A DNA stretch of 64,000 nt from CAJQPP01 sp963793465 (GCA_963793465.1 CAWCAJ010000005.1:1-64000); one strand, 5' to 3'. Shown: positions 8,326-17,440, counted from the stretch's first letter. Numbers and translations: made by a program. The notes: a model not told the origin generated them from the sequence alone.

Positions 8326-9158
8326 TTGAAAGTTGAAAAGTGGTCTCCCGATGAGCGAGAAAGTCGCTCATTGCGAAATTCAATTTTCATACGTCGGTTA
8401 GCGCCGACGGGGAGACCACCATGAACGACTCTAATCTTTTACATCAGCTTGGGCAAGTTTCTTCTTCGGATGCATCGTCAGTATTTCGCGACCACCTTCG
8501 CGGTCTGGTACGTCAGATGCTCAGTGACCTAATAGCCCAATAGGTGACCGAGCTATGTGGTCCGAAACATCAGCCGGCCGGTGGGGACATTGATCGCAAC
8601 GGCAGCAGTTCCGGTCGGGTGATTTACGAGGGTAGCCGCGAAGAGATCGTGCGTCCTCGAGTTCGCCAGCGGAACGACGACGGCAGCACATAGTCTTGTC
8701 CAGTTACCAGGCGGCCAGTTGTCCGGACCAGCTGCGTGACTCGATCGTCGCTGCGTTGGTTGCCGGAGTCAGCACCCGGGATGTGGCCAATGTTCAAGCG
8801 GCCAACGCCATTGAGAACTCATTTCTGATCACGCGGAGAAAGATTGGCCGCGTGACAAGATTCCGCGCCGAGACCGACCAGGCGACGCGGTGGCTGGCCT
8901 TCGCACTGGTGGCGGTCGGGAAAGGCTTCCGCCGAATCTCAGGGCACAAGGACCTGCCACACTTGATCACAGCTTTGGAAAAACCAAAAAATCCGCCGCC
9001 AAAAAATTCCGTGGGACTGCGAGCGGACAATCAAACGCTGAGCGATACGTAAGCAAGCAACTGGCGGCTTAACGCGAGCTATTCCTACGGGCTCGCTTGC
9101 CGCCTGACCAATCCTTAAACTGAAATCTTAACCCGCGAGACCACTGATAGTTTCAACA
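8326..9158 (+). mobile_element. IS256-family-like insertion element, internally deleted
   Basis: The left end TGTTGAAAGTTGAAAAGTGG (from 8325) is matched in inverted orientation by the right end at about 9130-9158; GTGGTCTC is shared exactly and TGTTGAAA lies at the outer tips. Between them lies a broken transposase gene. The whole element is about 830 bp against 1.3-1.5 kb for intact IS256-type elements, so an internal part is lost. I see no clear 8-bp target duplication. The stretch 8201-8320 to its left encodes, on the minus strand, a short tail (FKLNCVKCDKGAPQDK) that may be the end of a gene interrupted by the element. Confidence 0.7.
8421..9052 (+). pseudogene. IS256/Mutator-type transposase, broken
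   Basis: The ATG at 8421 begins MNDSNLLHQLGQ and reads through FRDHLRGLVRQMLSDLIAQ, then hits TAG at 8539-8541. The same frame goes on as VTELCGPKHQPAG and GRVIYEGSREEIVRPRVRQR, the typical N-terminal domain of the family. A shift then leads to SYQAASCPDQLRDSIVAAL...VAGVSTRDV, the DNA-binding part. After that the sequence jumps to a C-terminal piece, NAIENSFLITRRKIGRVTRF and ATRWLAFALV. The DDE catalytic core is missing. The product cannot be active. Confidence 0.75.
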
Positions 9159-9194
9159 GCAAACGGGACATCCCCAAAATATGGAACTCGCACA

Positions 9195-9626
9195 ATGTTG
9201 GAATCGGATTCAGACAACCTGTCAACCTGGACAAAAAGCGGCGGTGTTGTCTGTATTAAGACTCCCAATCAAGAACTTGTCGATGTTTCTGATCGCGAAA
9301 TCGTTGGTGCGGAATTCAAAAACCGTTTTCAAGTTCGCGAATTTACGGCCGTGGGAAAGCCGTCAGCCGTTCTTCAAGACTTACATTTCAACCGGTTTCC
9401 GTTTGAGCCATTGTTGGTTGTTTCGATCCCCGACAAGAGTAAGTCGCGGGTTTTTCATGCCGCCGGGACCAGACCTGTGTCGAGTCGGGTTCGATGCAGG
9501 GTGGGGCTCGTAGTCGTCTGCCATCCCCCGGCATTGCTCCTCCAAAAAAATACTTCGACGGTCTTCGGCTTCACTGCCGATTCCATACTATCTAAGCAAT
9601 TGAAAACATTTTGGCGTCATCGATAG
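9195..9626 (+). CDS. Hypothetical protein, doubtful
   Basis: An open frame of 143 codons starting MLESDSDNLSTWTKSG. The first 90 residues look protein-like (GGVVCIKTPNQELVDVSDRE, then FEPLLVVSIPD), but the rest is Arg/Val-rich and looks random. I do not recognise a family. A second plus-strand frame (9181-9513) covers the same bases, so one or both are spurious. The region between the IS remnant (ends 9158) and the gene fragment at 9673 is probably decaying sequence, and this may be a truncated gene. No clear ribosome-binding site precedes it. Confidence 0.25.
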   Translation: MLESDSDNLSTWTKSGGVVCIKTPNQELVDVSDREIVGAEFKNRFQVREFTAVGKPSAVLQDLHFNRFPFEPLLVVSIPDKSKSRVFHAAGTRPVSSRVRCRVGLVVVCHPPALLLQKNTSTVFGFTADSILSKQLKTFWRHR

Positions 9627-9672
9627 GCATGGTCTATAGTTTGGCGGATATAGTACCTGCGGCATTGATACG

Positions 9673-9858
9673 CTAATTACCGGACGTTAGATCCAGCAGT
9701 TTCTGTAGCAGGTCTGCCACATTCAAATCGGCTGCATGGCGCTTCAGGTATTCACGATCAGCGTGGTCGCCGAGGACCTTCATAACCCGAGCGACGTCGT
9801 CCCATTGCCGCTCTGACACTTCGTTTCCCAAGCGATACAACAGGTTGCAACGCTTCAA
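9673..9858 (-). pseudogene. C-terminal fragment of a nucleotidyltransferase-like protein
   Basis: Sixty-one codons beginning with TTG directly after the stop of the upstream gene. The sequence LGNEVSERQWDDVARVMKVL and DREYLKRHAADLNVADLLQK matches the C-terminal tail that I know from small nucleotidyltransferase-like proteins of about 160 aa found beside a short partner. The N-terminal nucleotidyltransferase domain is absent, so this is a remnant left by an internal deletion. It may still be co-translated with 9859-10143. Confidence 0.55.
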
Positions 9859-10143
9859 TTAAGCCCGGATGGTCGCTCTTCGTTTAGGGACCAGGAAGGC
9901 TCGGACGCTGTGCGCGATTTCTGGACCGTAGCTGAGCTCAATAAAACGTAGACTGACTTCGTCTTCAGATATTCCTGGATTCATTCGACGGATCGCGTTT
10001 TTACATTGCTCCGCCACGCGATTGCTCGCGGAAACAGCCTCCTCAAGTCGTCGGGCCGGCGGTTTGGCTCGCAGCAATTGAATCAGGACTGCTTCTGCTT
10101 CTGGAGTGGTATCGAGAATTTCGGCTGGGGCTGGTTTTGACAT
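9859..10143 (-). CDS. Small hypothetical protein, partner of nucleotidyltransferase remnant
   Basis: Ninety-four residues from ATG 10143 (MSKPAPAEILDTTPEAEAVL). The longer frame from 10269 adds poor-quality sequence. The protein is helical, without membrane segments, and contains AVSASNRVAEQCKNAIRR followed by SEDEVSLRFIELSYGPEIA, a layout common in short proteins encoded just before a nucleotidyltransferase-like gene. Such pairs resemble toxin-antitoxin-type modules, but that role is inference. Its partner downstream is reduced to a C-terminal fragment, so the module is probably dead. Stop and next start are adjacent. Confidence 0.6.
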   Translation of the reverse strand: MSKPAPAEILDTTPEAEAVLIQLLRAKPPARRLEEAVSASNRVAEQCKNAIRRMNPGISEDEVSLRFIELSYGPEIAHSVRAFLVPKRRATIRA

Positions 10144-10302
10144 GTCGGAATTATAGCGTATTCCAATTGCTAAACTTGAATTCACCACGAGAAATTCGAA
10201 CGCGAAGCAAGCTCGCTTGACACCCAAAAAGTTGCGTTCGAATCCTGCTTCGGGTGCTTTCGTTGCCAACCATACGGGTTCCGCAACTTTTTGACAGGCT
10301 GG

Positions 10303-10875
10303 TTAGTCCTGGATGTCGAAAATCTCATTGACTGAAATTTTCCAGTCACCACAGACGTCACCACTCGAAAATTCTTCGCCGCTGTGAAACACTTCAATTT
10401 GTGCCTTCCTTTTGTACATGCGAAGCGTCTGGTTCCCGGGGTCTGCTACAAGTACGATCCTTGAGCCGGCCTCAATCCATTGCTCAGCTTTGGCTTCGAC
10501 ATCCGTTGATGTGTCGTTGGGCGAAACCACTTCAATGACTAAATCAGGGGCGACTTGCAGATAAGTGGATGATGGAGGAGCCGCCGAAAGCTTTTTATGG
10601 CTTACAAACGCCGCATCGGGCGCACGCACAGTATCCGGATTAACTTCAATCAAGAATCCAGTTTCGGCCGCAAAAGTTTTACCCAAGTCATGGGCTTCAA
10701 CATGTGTTCCCAATCGAACGAGTATACGGCTTGCAATCCAACCGTGTTCACTTCCAGCAGGCGACATCACGTGCACGACCCCCCTAACCAACTCGAGCCT
10801 TGTACCGTGATGGGCGACAGCAAACAGCTGTTCTGCAGACGTCACACTTTCGAATTCTCTTCTTTTCTTGATCAT
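10303..10875 (-). CDS. Uma2 family (DUF820) PD-(D/E)XK nuclease-like protein
   Basis: A 190-aa protein of the Uma2 family, a restriction-endonuclease-fold group expanded in cyanobacteria and planctomycetes; the biological role is not settled. Family marks visible are LELVRGVVHVMSPAGSEHG, the APDAAFV strand with the first acidic residue, PDLVIEVVSPND with the E-x-V core, and VLVADPGNQTLRMYK. These correspond to the D...E-V core of the nuclease fold. The length is normal. It is a single gene with about 170 bp before the next. An ATG start at 10875 follows a plausible AGGAGGACAAGCC leader. Confidence 0.85.
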   Translation of the reverse strand: MIKKRREFESVTSAEQLFAVAHHGTRLELVRGVVHVMSPAGSEHGWIASRILVRLGTHVEAHDLGKTFAAETGFLIEVNPDTVRAPDAAFVSHKKLSAAPPSSTYLQVAPDLVIEVVSPNDTSTDVEAKAEQWIEAGSRIVLVADPGNQTLRMYKRKAQIEVFHSGEEFSSGDVCGDWKISVNEIFDIQD

Positions 10876-11047
10876 GGCTTGTCCTCCTACTAAATTTACC
10901 CGCTATTGCCAATCAAGCCAAATCGAATTTTGCCTCGATATGTTCTACTGACAATTGCCTCAACGGTCACCTCAAGAGTTGCGTGGAGAGTCGGCTCGGG
11001 GTGCTGTTTCGATCGGTTCGGGCGTTAGAAAATCGCCTGCCTGTGCC

Positions 11048-12271
11048 TTAGCCCGCCAAAAGCAAATTTTTCAATCGTCCCAGTATCGCCGAGACTTTAA
11101 TTGTGGTTTTGTAGCGGACCACCGCTTCTGATTCCTCCGTACCGGTAACCAATGGCCACTCGAGGGAATCGGCGATGGCAAGCAATATCTGGTGATTCGA
11201 AAATGTTAGTATCGTACTTTGCTTGGCGGCCAGGTACTCCGGTGTCCAGAATCCGATCACTTCCATCAAGACTCGTCGACCGGATTCATGAACAAACAGA
11301 AAGTCCGGAACGAAGACCTTCTGATTCCTGAACAGCACTTCTCCTTCGCGAACCATCCGCCAACCTTCGCGGGGCTCGTCGCCCCACTTGGCAGCAAAGT
11401 TTTCTTCCAGACTGGAGTCAAATAACTCGGCTGGCGGCACGTTGGAGGTAAGTCCGTCTGCAGGCGTGAGGCAAAACTGGTTTTGCCAACCGGATCCGCG
11501 ATGTTGAACAACGGCTTTCATTTTCCAACCGGAACAGGACAGCAACGCCGGAAGAAATTTTGCAAAGGCCACACCGTATCGTCGAGTCTGCTTGAGCACC
11601 GACATCGGTCCATCGAATTTGATCAGGTACGTGCCGTCTGAATTCCGCTCGATCGTATGCAACAGTCGAGCCAGTTTGGCGTAGCGCAGGATCGTCTTGA
11701 AATCTTCACGAGCCCATACCACCATCGAAACCGCGTCGTACAATACGGCTTGTGATTGGGCGACGTTGTAGCGGGACAACAAGGCTTGTGCCGAATCGTA
11801 TCCCTCGAATGACACGAGTCGATGGAACTGCAACACATCTGAAAACAGTTCACGCTCGATTTGCAACCAGCTCTTGCCGATCTGTTTGGCGATCTGTTTC
11901 TTGACCGTTGATTCCGCTGATTCGAACAGTTGATCCGGAGACTGAACCAGCGGGTGTTTGCCTGCCGCGATGCGAAAGACCCTGCGCCGAAGCTCTGCGG
12001 CGTTTCCTCGTCTGTCCCGGTTGTAATTTGCCTTCTCGTCAAGCAGCTTGCAAAACGCATCGATTCGTCGAGCGGGACAATCGAGTTCGTCGTCGAACAG
12101 GGCGTGAACGCTCGCGTGCAGCTGTTGTCTCATGCGACCGGCTCCGTTCCGGTAAGTCTGCAACATGGACTCAGCCAGTTGCAGGTATTGAGCGTGCTGG
12201 CCGCGAGTCAGACGGTCGGGTATTATCTGGCCGGAATTATACCCGGCGATGGCGAGTTCCCGAGTAAGCAT
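11048..12271 (-). CDS. Bax1-like nuclease (DUF790), XPB partner
   Basis: A 407-aa DUF790 protein. In archaea this family is Bax1, a structure-specific nuclease that binds XPB helicase and makes the 3' incision in a repair-like reaction. The C-terminal region holds a PD-(D/E)XK-like core: VPDFLFVHESGRRVLMEVIG followed by FWTPEYLAAK. The N-terminal part (MLTRELAIAGY; PDRLTRGQHAQYLQLAE) is typical of the family. I chose ATG 12271 over the longer frame (to 12421) because it begins at the family N-terminus and has GGAGGAAG just upstream. It overlaps the helicase 3' end by 35 bp, so the two are translationally coupled. Confidence 0.88.
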   Translation of the reverse strand: MLTRELAIAGYNSGQIIPDRLTRGQHAQYLQLAESMLQTYRNGAGRMRQQLHASVHALFDDELDCPARRIDAFCKLLDEKANYNRDRRGNAAELRRRVFRIAAGKHPLVQSPDQLFESAESTVKKQIAKQIGKSWLQIERELFSDVLQFHRLVSFEGYDSAQALLSRYNVAQSQAVLYDAVSMVVWAREDFKTILRYAKLARLLHTIERNSDGTYLIKFDGPMSVLKQTRRYGVAFAKFLPALLSCSGWKMKAVVQHRGSGWQNQFCLTPADGLTSNVPPAELFDSSLEENFAAKWGDEPREGWRMVREGEVLFRNQKVFVPDFLFVHESGRRVLMEVIGFWTPEYLAAKQSTILTFSNHQILLAIADSLEWPLVTGTEESEAVVRYKTTIKVSAILGRLKNLLLAG

Positions 12272-13619
12272 CGCTCTTCCTCCTTTGCCGTGACCTGATC
12301 GCTTCGCCGGTGTCCTGACAAACGACTTCGTACAGCATCGCCCGCGAGTTTCCTGACTTGCGCAAGATCCTGCCCAAACGCTGTTTCGCCTGACGGGTCG
12401 ATGCCGAACCTCCAACGACAACGGCGACTTTCACCGCCGGTATGTCGACGCCTTCATCCAAAACCTGATTGGCAACAATCGCCGGATAGGTCCCATCGGC
12501 CAGTCCTCCAAGGATATCCTGTCGCTCGCGTTTCCCGCAGTGATTAAGCAGGCACGGGATCAGAAAGCGAATGGAGATATCGCGAGCCATCGCATTGGAA
12601 CCGGCAAACACAATCATCGGCGCTCCGGCATGCAGGCGGAACAGATCTTCAATGACTCGCAACTTTTCAGCCGCCCGGTCTTCGATCGCTTGTTTGTGTC
12701 GGTAGGCCACCATGATTTTCCTCGCTTCGGGATCACTTGCCGACTGGCTGCAAAGTTCTTCCCAGCGAAATCCGGGTTCGGCCTTGCGCCGCTCGTACAT
12801 GTACGTGCGAACCAGTTGCGAACACTCATTGTATCGAAGCTGTTCTCGCTCATTCAGCCGAACCGGCACTTTGATGACTTCAAAGTCCGCCAGCGTTTTG
12901 CCTTTGACGGCACTGATTTCAAGTTCATAAACCGTTGGGCCGATCAGAGTTTCAAGATCCGTTTGCTTTCCGTCGCTGCGATAGGGAGTCGCCGTCAACC
13001 CGAGTCGATAAGGCGCAATCGACATCGTGGCTGCGTCGCGACGAAATTCACCAGGCAAATGATGGCACTCGTCAAATACCAGCATCTTGAACTGGTCACC
13101 AAGTTTGGCTGCGTGGATTGCGGCGCTATCGTAGGTTGTTACCGAAACCGGTCGAACATCAAACGTGTTGTCACCGATGATGCCGGCGTCATAAGCGAGC
13201 CCGGCCTTGATGCGTCGGTGCCATTGGTACATCAGATCGCGTACCGGCGAAACGATCAGCGTGCTGCATCGGGTTTGATTGAGCAAGTGCAATGCCACTT
13301 CGGTCTTGCCGGTCCCCGTCGGCATCACGATACAGCCCCGCCTATTTTCCAGCCAAGCCTCAATTGCGGCGGTTTGCTCCTGGCGAGGCGAATGAATATT
13401 CTGTTCCGCTACATTGGCCCAGTGCACTTCGCACCAGCGACTGGCTTGATCGTCGAAACGAACTCCTTGTTCTCTCAGTTCCCACAATGCAAGAATCACG
13501 TCGCGATAGTGAATGGCTTGGCAGCGCCAGCGGGAAACCCTCGGATCCCAGGTCCAGATTTCTTTCCCGAATACGGCTTCAATCCTGTCCCGCCTCCAAT
13601 CGCTTCCCGACGTTACCAA
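12237..13619 (-). CDS. XPB-like SF2 DNA helicase
   Basis: A 460-aa superfamily 2 helicase. Walker A is MPTGTGKT (about 99-107), motif II is DECH (about 183-186) in MLVFDECHHLPGEF, motif III is LGLTATPYRSDG, motif V is VANQVLDEGVDIP and motif VI is RQAKQRLGRILRK. The short N-terminal domain (residues 1-75) resembles the damage-recognition domain of archaeal-type XPB rather than UvrB or RecQ. Paired with a Bax1-like gene in the same operon, it is expected to unwind DNA at damage and present it to the nuclease. The last 25 residues, rich in Arg, overlap the partner gene start. Confidence 0.88.
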   Translation of the reverse strand: MVTSGSDWRRDRIEAVFGKEIWTWDPRVSRWRCQAIHYRDVILALWELREQGVRFDDQASRWCEVHWANVAEQNIHSPRQEQTAAIEAWLENRRGCIVMPTGTGKTEVALHLLNQTRCSTLIVSPVRDLMYQWHRRIKAGLAYDAGIIGDNTFDVRPVSVTTYDSAAIHAAKLGDQFKMLVFDECHHLPGEFRRDAATMSIAPYRLGLTATPYRSDGKQTDLETLIGPTVYELEISAVKGKTLADFEVIKVPVRLNEREQLRYNECSQLVRTYMYERRKAEPGFRWEELCSQSASDPEARKIMVAYRHKQAIEDRAAEKLRVIEDLFRLHAGAPMIVFAGSNAMARDISIRFLIPCLLNHCGKRERQDILGGLADGTYPAIVANQVLDEGVDIPAVKVAVVVGGSASTRQAKQRLGRILRKSGNSRAMLYEVVCQDTGEAIRSRQRRKSDAYSGTRHRRV

Positions 13620-13913
13620 TGTGCCTTGGTCAAAATAGATCGGGAAGGTTGCGGTGCTCAGCCAATTTGAGGTCTCTAAATGCGATGGATCAAGCAGTTG
13701 TTGGCCTGATTGGTTTCGGATGTTTTGGCGGAGTGGACAGGATCCAAGAACAGTATGCTAACTTGTCACACCGTTTCTTCCGGTCACTTCGATTCTTCCG
13801 GTCACTTCAATTTCGGGTTGCGGAACTTGGGTTTCACGTCGACCTTTTTGTCGAAAAATGGTCAAACATGATGGCGTGGCAAAGGCTTGATCGTTGTCCG
13901 TACTCTGCCGGCG

Positions 13914-15101
13914 TCAGACCATTGCCGCAATGTGTTTGCCAATCGCAAGTGCCGAAGTCGCTGCCGGTGAGGGAGCATTGATGACATGGACTTGATGGTC
14001 TGACTTCTCAACCACAAAGTCCTGAATCAACTCTCCCGTTTGGGATACGGCTTGGGCACGTACACCAAAATGGGACTTGGTCAAATTCCCGGCCTCCACG
14101 GGAGGAAAGAGTTTCTTGAGTTCCTTGACAAACGCCCCTTTGTAACAAGACCGATAAATCTCGCGAACACCGTGTTTCCAGTGATTTCTGGCGAGTCTCC
14201 AGAATCCCGGGAACCCGAGCGAAGCACTGGCATCGCCAAACGTGTGCCGTCCGAATCCCTGCTTTTCCCGACCCATAGAAAACAGGGCATTGGGACCCAC
14301 TTCAATTTTTCCATCGAGCTTTTTCGTCAGGTGAACTCCCAGGAACGGCAATTCAGGGTCCGGCACCGGGTAAACCAGTCCATTAACGAGATTGGAAAGG
14401 TCTGAACTCAAAGCATAGTATTCGCCTCGAAAGGGAATGATACGAGTCCTGGTTTGGACCCCACAGAGTCGGGCCACTCGATCCGACTGCAGTCCGGCGC
14501 AGTTGATGAGGCCACCCGTTTCCATGACGCCAGCGGTCGTATGCAATCGAGTGCCACCGCCCTGAATCGTCTCGACCTTTAACAATCGGCCATGGGTGAG
14601 AACCTGGCCACCGTTCCTGACGACGGTGTCGGCCAGGGTCTGGGCGACATCGCGAAAATTGATGATCCCGGCTTCGGGAACCACCAGGGCGGACGTACCG
14701 GACACGGCAGGTTCCACCTGCTGGATACCTCGTTTGTCGACGATCTTCAAACCCGCAAGCCCATTTTGCGTTCCATGGTTGAACAATGTCTGCAACGTAG
14801 CCTCCTCCGATTGGGAGTTGGCTACGATGAGTTTCCCGCAAAGCCGATAGGGAATGTGATGGCGGTCGCAGAACTCATACAGCATTTGTCGGCCTTGAAC
14901 ACAGAATTGGGCCTTTTGCGATCCCGGCTTGTAATACACGCCAGAGTGGATCACGCCACTGTTTTTGCCTGTCTGGTGCGTGCCGATTTGAGGCTCTTTC
15001 TCCAGCAGCACCAATTTGCAGTTTGCGGAAGCACTCAAATGATACGCAGTCGACAGCCCGACGATTCCTCCGCCGATAATCGCGATATCGCTTGTCTGCA
15101 T
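13914..15101 (-). CDS. lhgO: L-2-hydroxyglutarate oxidase/dehydrogenase
   Basis: A 395-aa FAD-dependent oxidoreductase of the DAO superfamily that oxidises L-2-hydroxyglutarate to 2-oxoglutarate and feeds electrons to the respiratory chain. The FAD-binding Rossmann motif IAIIGGGIVGLSTAYHLS is at residues 7-24. The LhgO marker TGKNSGVIHSGVYYKPGS follows at about 45-62, and IPFRGEYYAL and SPAATSALAIG close the FAD and substrate domains. The length matches the family. It is the most 3' gene of the long minus-strand run that begins at 30744, about 180 bp from the oxygenase gene, so a functional link to polysaccharide synthesis is not implied. Confidence 0.92.
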   Translation of the reverse strand: MQTSDIAIIGGGIVGLSTAYHLSASANCKLVLLEKEPQIGTHQTGKNSGVIHSGVYYKPGSQKAQFCVQGRQMLYEFCDRHHIPYRLCGKLIVANSQSEEATLQTLFNHGTQNGLAGLKIVDKRGIQQVEPAVSGTSALVVPEAGIINFRDVAQTLADTVVRNGGQVLTHGRLLKVETIQGGGTRLHTTAGVMETGGLINCAGLQSDRVARLCGVQTRTRIIPFRGEYYALSSDLSNLVNGLVYPVPDPELPFLGVHLTKKLDGKIEVGPNALFSMGREKQGFGRHTFGDASASLGFPGFWRLARNHWKHGVREIYRSCYKGAFVKELKKLFPPVEAGNLTKSHFGVRAQAVSQTGELIQDFVVEKSDHQVHVINAPSPAATSALAIGKHIAAMV

Positions 15102-15281
15102 GATCGCTCCGAATGCCCTGATGGAACAAGGGTTGCGTGGGGGTCAATTCTGGCCGTTTTGGCATTCCCAAATCGGGCTATTCAACAATACGCGATCCAC
15201 CACGTGCTTCAGGCCACGGGGACACTGGTCGGCAACGTCAGCGTCCACGCCCGGATAGTCTGTCGCGAGTTGGTGAGAAAC

Positions 15282-16196
15282 CTATACCGCTGGAGCCGAC
15301 TTTGCGGTTGGACGTGGCCGCTCATAAGCTTCCGTAATTTCCTGCGGAAATGGCGACAAGTCGCAGGCCTGCATATACTCTGCCAGGGTCGAGCCGTGAC
15401 ATTGGTTGTCAACGTTGGGCGCGCCGGTCGTGGACGTGATGTCGTCGATGTGCACGGTCCGGAAGTCCACACTGAACCGCGTGACACCTGACGTATTGGG
15501 GGCGGTGGAATGCAGATGCGAGGCCGAAAACAGTATCAAACTGCCGGCCGGGCAGAGGATCCGCAAATCGGATTGGTCACCGATCTCCTCAAGAACATCG
15601 GGGTGTGCGCGTGTGTCGCTGCCGATATGCTTGGCCGCGTCGGCGCGACTGTGTCGCTGCCAGGCGTCGTGATCATATCGATTGGATGCGTTTCGCACGG
15701 GCCTGTCGAAATACTCAGGATGGAAAATCATCGTGTTTTCGGAAGTGACGCCGCGGATCGGTAGCCACCAGTTGAGTTGAGATTCCGTACCCGCGTACCA
15801 GGTGTCGCGGTGCGGCGGAACGGCCAGAGCAATACCCGTTCGCAGGTAGTCGCCGTGGGTCATCGTGCGAAGTCGGGGAACATCGAAGTACATCTTTTCG
15901 AGGTCAAAACCGAGGTCTGCCAGAATCTGCCGCAGGATCACTTTCACTTGCGGATCGTGCATAAAGCCGGGTTTCAGTTCGCTGAGGAGCGCCGCAAAGT
16001 CCTCGACATTCATCTGATGTTGTGCTTCACACGGATCCAGCGGTGCAAAGGCCTGGGTCACTCTTTCGCAGGCCAGATCGACCAGGGCCTGAGTCGAAGG
16101 GCGAGGGCCAAAAACGTAGATGTTTCCCGCGTGTACGCCACGCCGCAATTCAGCTTCAGTGGCGTTACAATCAAAGTAGACGTTGGACATGTTCAC
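15282..16196 (-). CDS. Putative Fe(II)/2-oxoglutarate-type dioxygenase
   Basis: A 304-aa protein. PPHRDTWYAG gives an HxD pair (His about 130). A distal SASHLHSTAPNTSGVTRFSV gives the second histidine followed by Arg on the next strand, the arrangement of phytanoyl-CoA-type 2OG oxygenases. Length and flanking sequence do not match a named enzyme that I know. It lies between a DegT aminotransferase and LhgO at the end of the polysaccharide operon, so hydroxylation of a sugar or a linked acyl or amino group is possible. That is inference only. The C-terminal 20 residues are Pro/Ala-rich. Confidence 0.6.
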   Translation of the reverse strand: MNMSNVYFDCNATEAELRRGVHAGNIYVFGPRPSTQALVDLACERVTQAFAPLDPCEAQHQMNVEDFAALLSELKPGFMHDPQVKVILRQILADLGFDLEKMYFDVPRLRTMTHGDYLRTGIALAVPPHRDTWYAGTESQLNWWLPIRGVTSENTMIFHPEYFDRPVRNASNRYDHDAWQRHSRADAAKHIGSDTRAHPDVLEEIGDQSDLRILCPAGSLILFSASHLHSTAPNTSGVTRFSVDFRTVHIDDITSTTGAPNVDNQCHGSTLAEYMQACDLSPFPQEITEAYERPRPTAKSAPAV

Positions 16197-16261
16197 TCAC
16201 GTTGTTCAATTCGAAATCAAGGTTGCCAAAAACACTGATGTTTGTATCCGCCGCAGCATGT

Positions 16262-17440
16262 TCATGCCGCACCACAGCCCGTCTCCGCGGCGATCGATTG
16301 CCGCAGGGCATCGACGACGCGACGTACGTCTTTGCTTTCCATTCCCGGGCAGCTCGGCAAATTGAACCCCAGCGGGCTGACGCGGTAGGCGTTCAGGTTT
16401 CTGGCACGAGCCTGCTGTCCCACGGCCGTGTCTCGATATACCGGCTGGGAGCTCAGCGGGTAGTAGGCCGGGCGAATGTCGATGTTTTCTTGTTCCAGCC
16501 GCGACATGATGTGGTATTTGTCGATGCCCAGGGATGAATCCAGCGTAACCAGCGGCAGCCAATGGGAGCTAACCAGGCCGGGCCGCGGTCTTTTGAGCTC
16601 GACGGTCTCCAGGTCTGCCAGTTCTGCGGCGTAGCAGTCGAATATGCGGTGCTTGTGTTCCAGAATCTCCGCCGCCCGCTCAATCTGGGCCAGACCCAAC
16701 GCGGCCTGCATGCTGCTCATCTTGAATTTGTTGCCGATTTCGAAATGCCAGTAGTATCGATCGAATTCGCCCAAAAACCGGTCTCCGGAAATCCTTCTGC
16801 CGTGATCGCGGAGCGTCAAGGCGTGCTGCTGAAGCGCATCGCTGTCAGTCACCATGAGACCGCCTTCACCGCTCGTTACCGTCTTGGAGCCATGCAGGCT
16901 GAAAATACTGGTCGTGCCGAAGCTCCCTGCCCGCTTGCCGTTCAGTTCCGAGCCGAAGGCCTGTGCAGCATCTTCGATGATTTGAACATTGTGCCGGTCG
17001 CAGATCCGCTTGATCTCGTCAAAATTGGGGATCGTGCCGTAAAGATCGACGACGATCACGGCACGGGTCCGTGGCGTCAGGCAGTCCTGCAGGGCCGCAG
17101 GCGAAATGCAAAAAGTCTCCGGGTCGATATCGGCAAAAATCGGTTGCGCTCCCACGTAATGGACCGGCGCCGAGCATCCAATCCAGGTAATTTCCGGCAC
17201 GATCACCTCGTCCCCGGCTCCGATGCCCATGGACAACAGGGAAAGGTGGATAGCCGATGTGCCGGTGGGAACGGAGATCGCGTGTTTGCGACCCACGTAC
17301 TCAGCAGCAGCCCGCTCAAAACGCACGTGGTACTTGTTCGCGTCGCCGTACCAACAAGTCGTGACGGCATCGGTCACATAGTCGATTTCCTTTTGGGTAA
17401 TCGAGGGGCCGGAGCAGTAAATGCGATCCATGATGTGCAT
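16262..17440 (-). CDS. DegT/DnrJ/EryC1/StrS sugar aminotransferase
   Basis: A 392-aa PLP-dependent enzyme that aminates keto sugars linked to a nucleotide. It has the family start PSITQKEIDYVTDAV, the cofactor pocket ISVPTGTSAIHLSL, DLYGTIPNFDEIKRIC, the EDAAQAFGSELNGKRAG segment (Asp/Gln contacts to PLP) and SLHGSKTVTSGEGG, which carries the Schiff-base lysine. The length is normal. It sits 12 bp before the CmcI-like gene stop region in the same operon and probably supplies an amino-sugar for the polysaccharide. The start at ATG 17440 could also be three codons later (MDRIYC), closer to the family start. Confidence 0.92.
   Translation of the reverse strand: MHIMDRIYCSGPSITQKEIDYVTDAVTTCWYGDANKYHVRFERAAAEYVGRKHAISVPTGTSAIHLSLLSMGIGAGDEVIVPEITWIGCSAPVHYVGAQPIFADIDPETFCISPAALQDCLTPRTRAVIVVDLYGTIPNFDEIKRICDRHNVQIIEDAAQAFGSELNGKRAGSFGTTSIFSLHGSKTVTSGEGGLMVTDSDALQQHALTLRDHGRRISGDRFLGEFDRYYWHFEIGNKFKMSSMQAALGLAQIERAAEILEHKHRIFDCYAAELADLETVELKRPRPGLVSSHWLPLVTLDSSLGIDKYHIMSRLEQENIDIRPAYYPLSSQPVYRDTAVGQQARARNLNAYRVSPLGFNLPSCPGMESKDVRRVVDALRQSIAAETGCGAA

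Noticed and set aside
9181..9513. 110-aa plus-strand open frame
   Set aside because: Overlaps 9195-9626 in another frame and has no recognisable features.
12540..13670. 376-aa open frame on the plus strand
   Set aside because: Antisense shadow of the XPB-like helicase; no protein-family character.
14592..15491. 299-aa plus-strand open frame
   Set aside because: Antisense to lhgO and the oxygenase gene; composition typical of a shadow frame.
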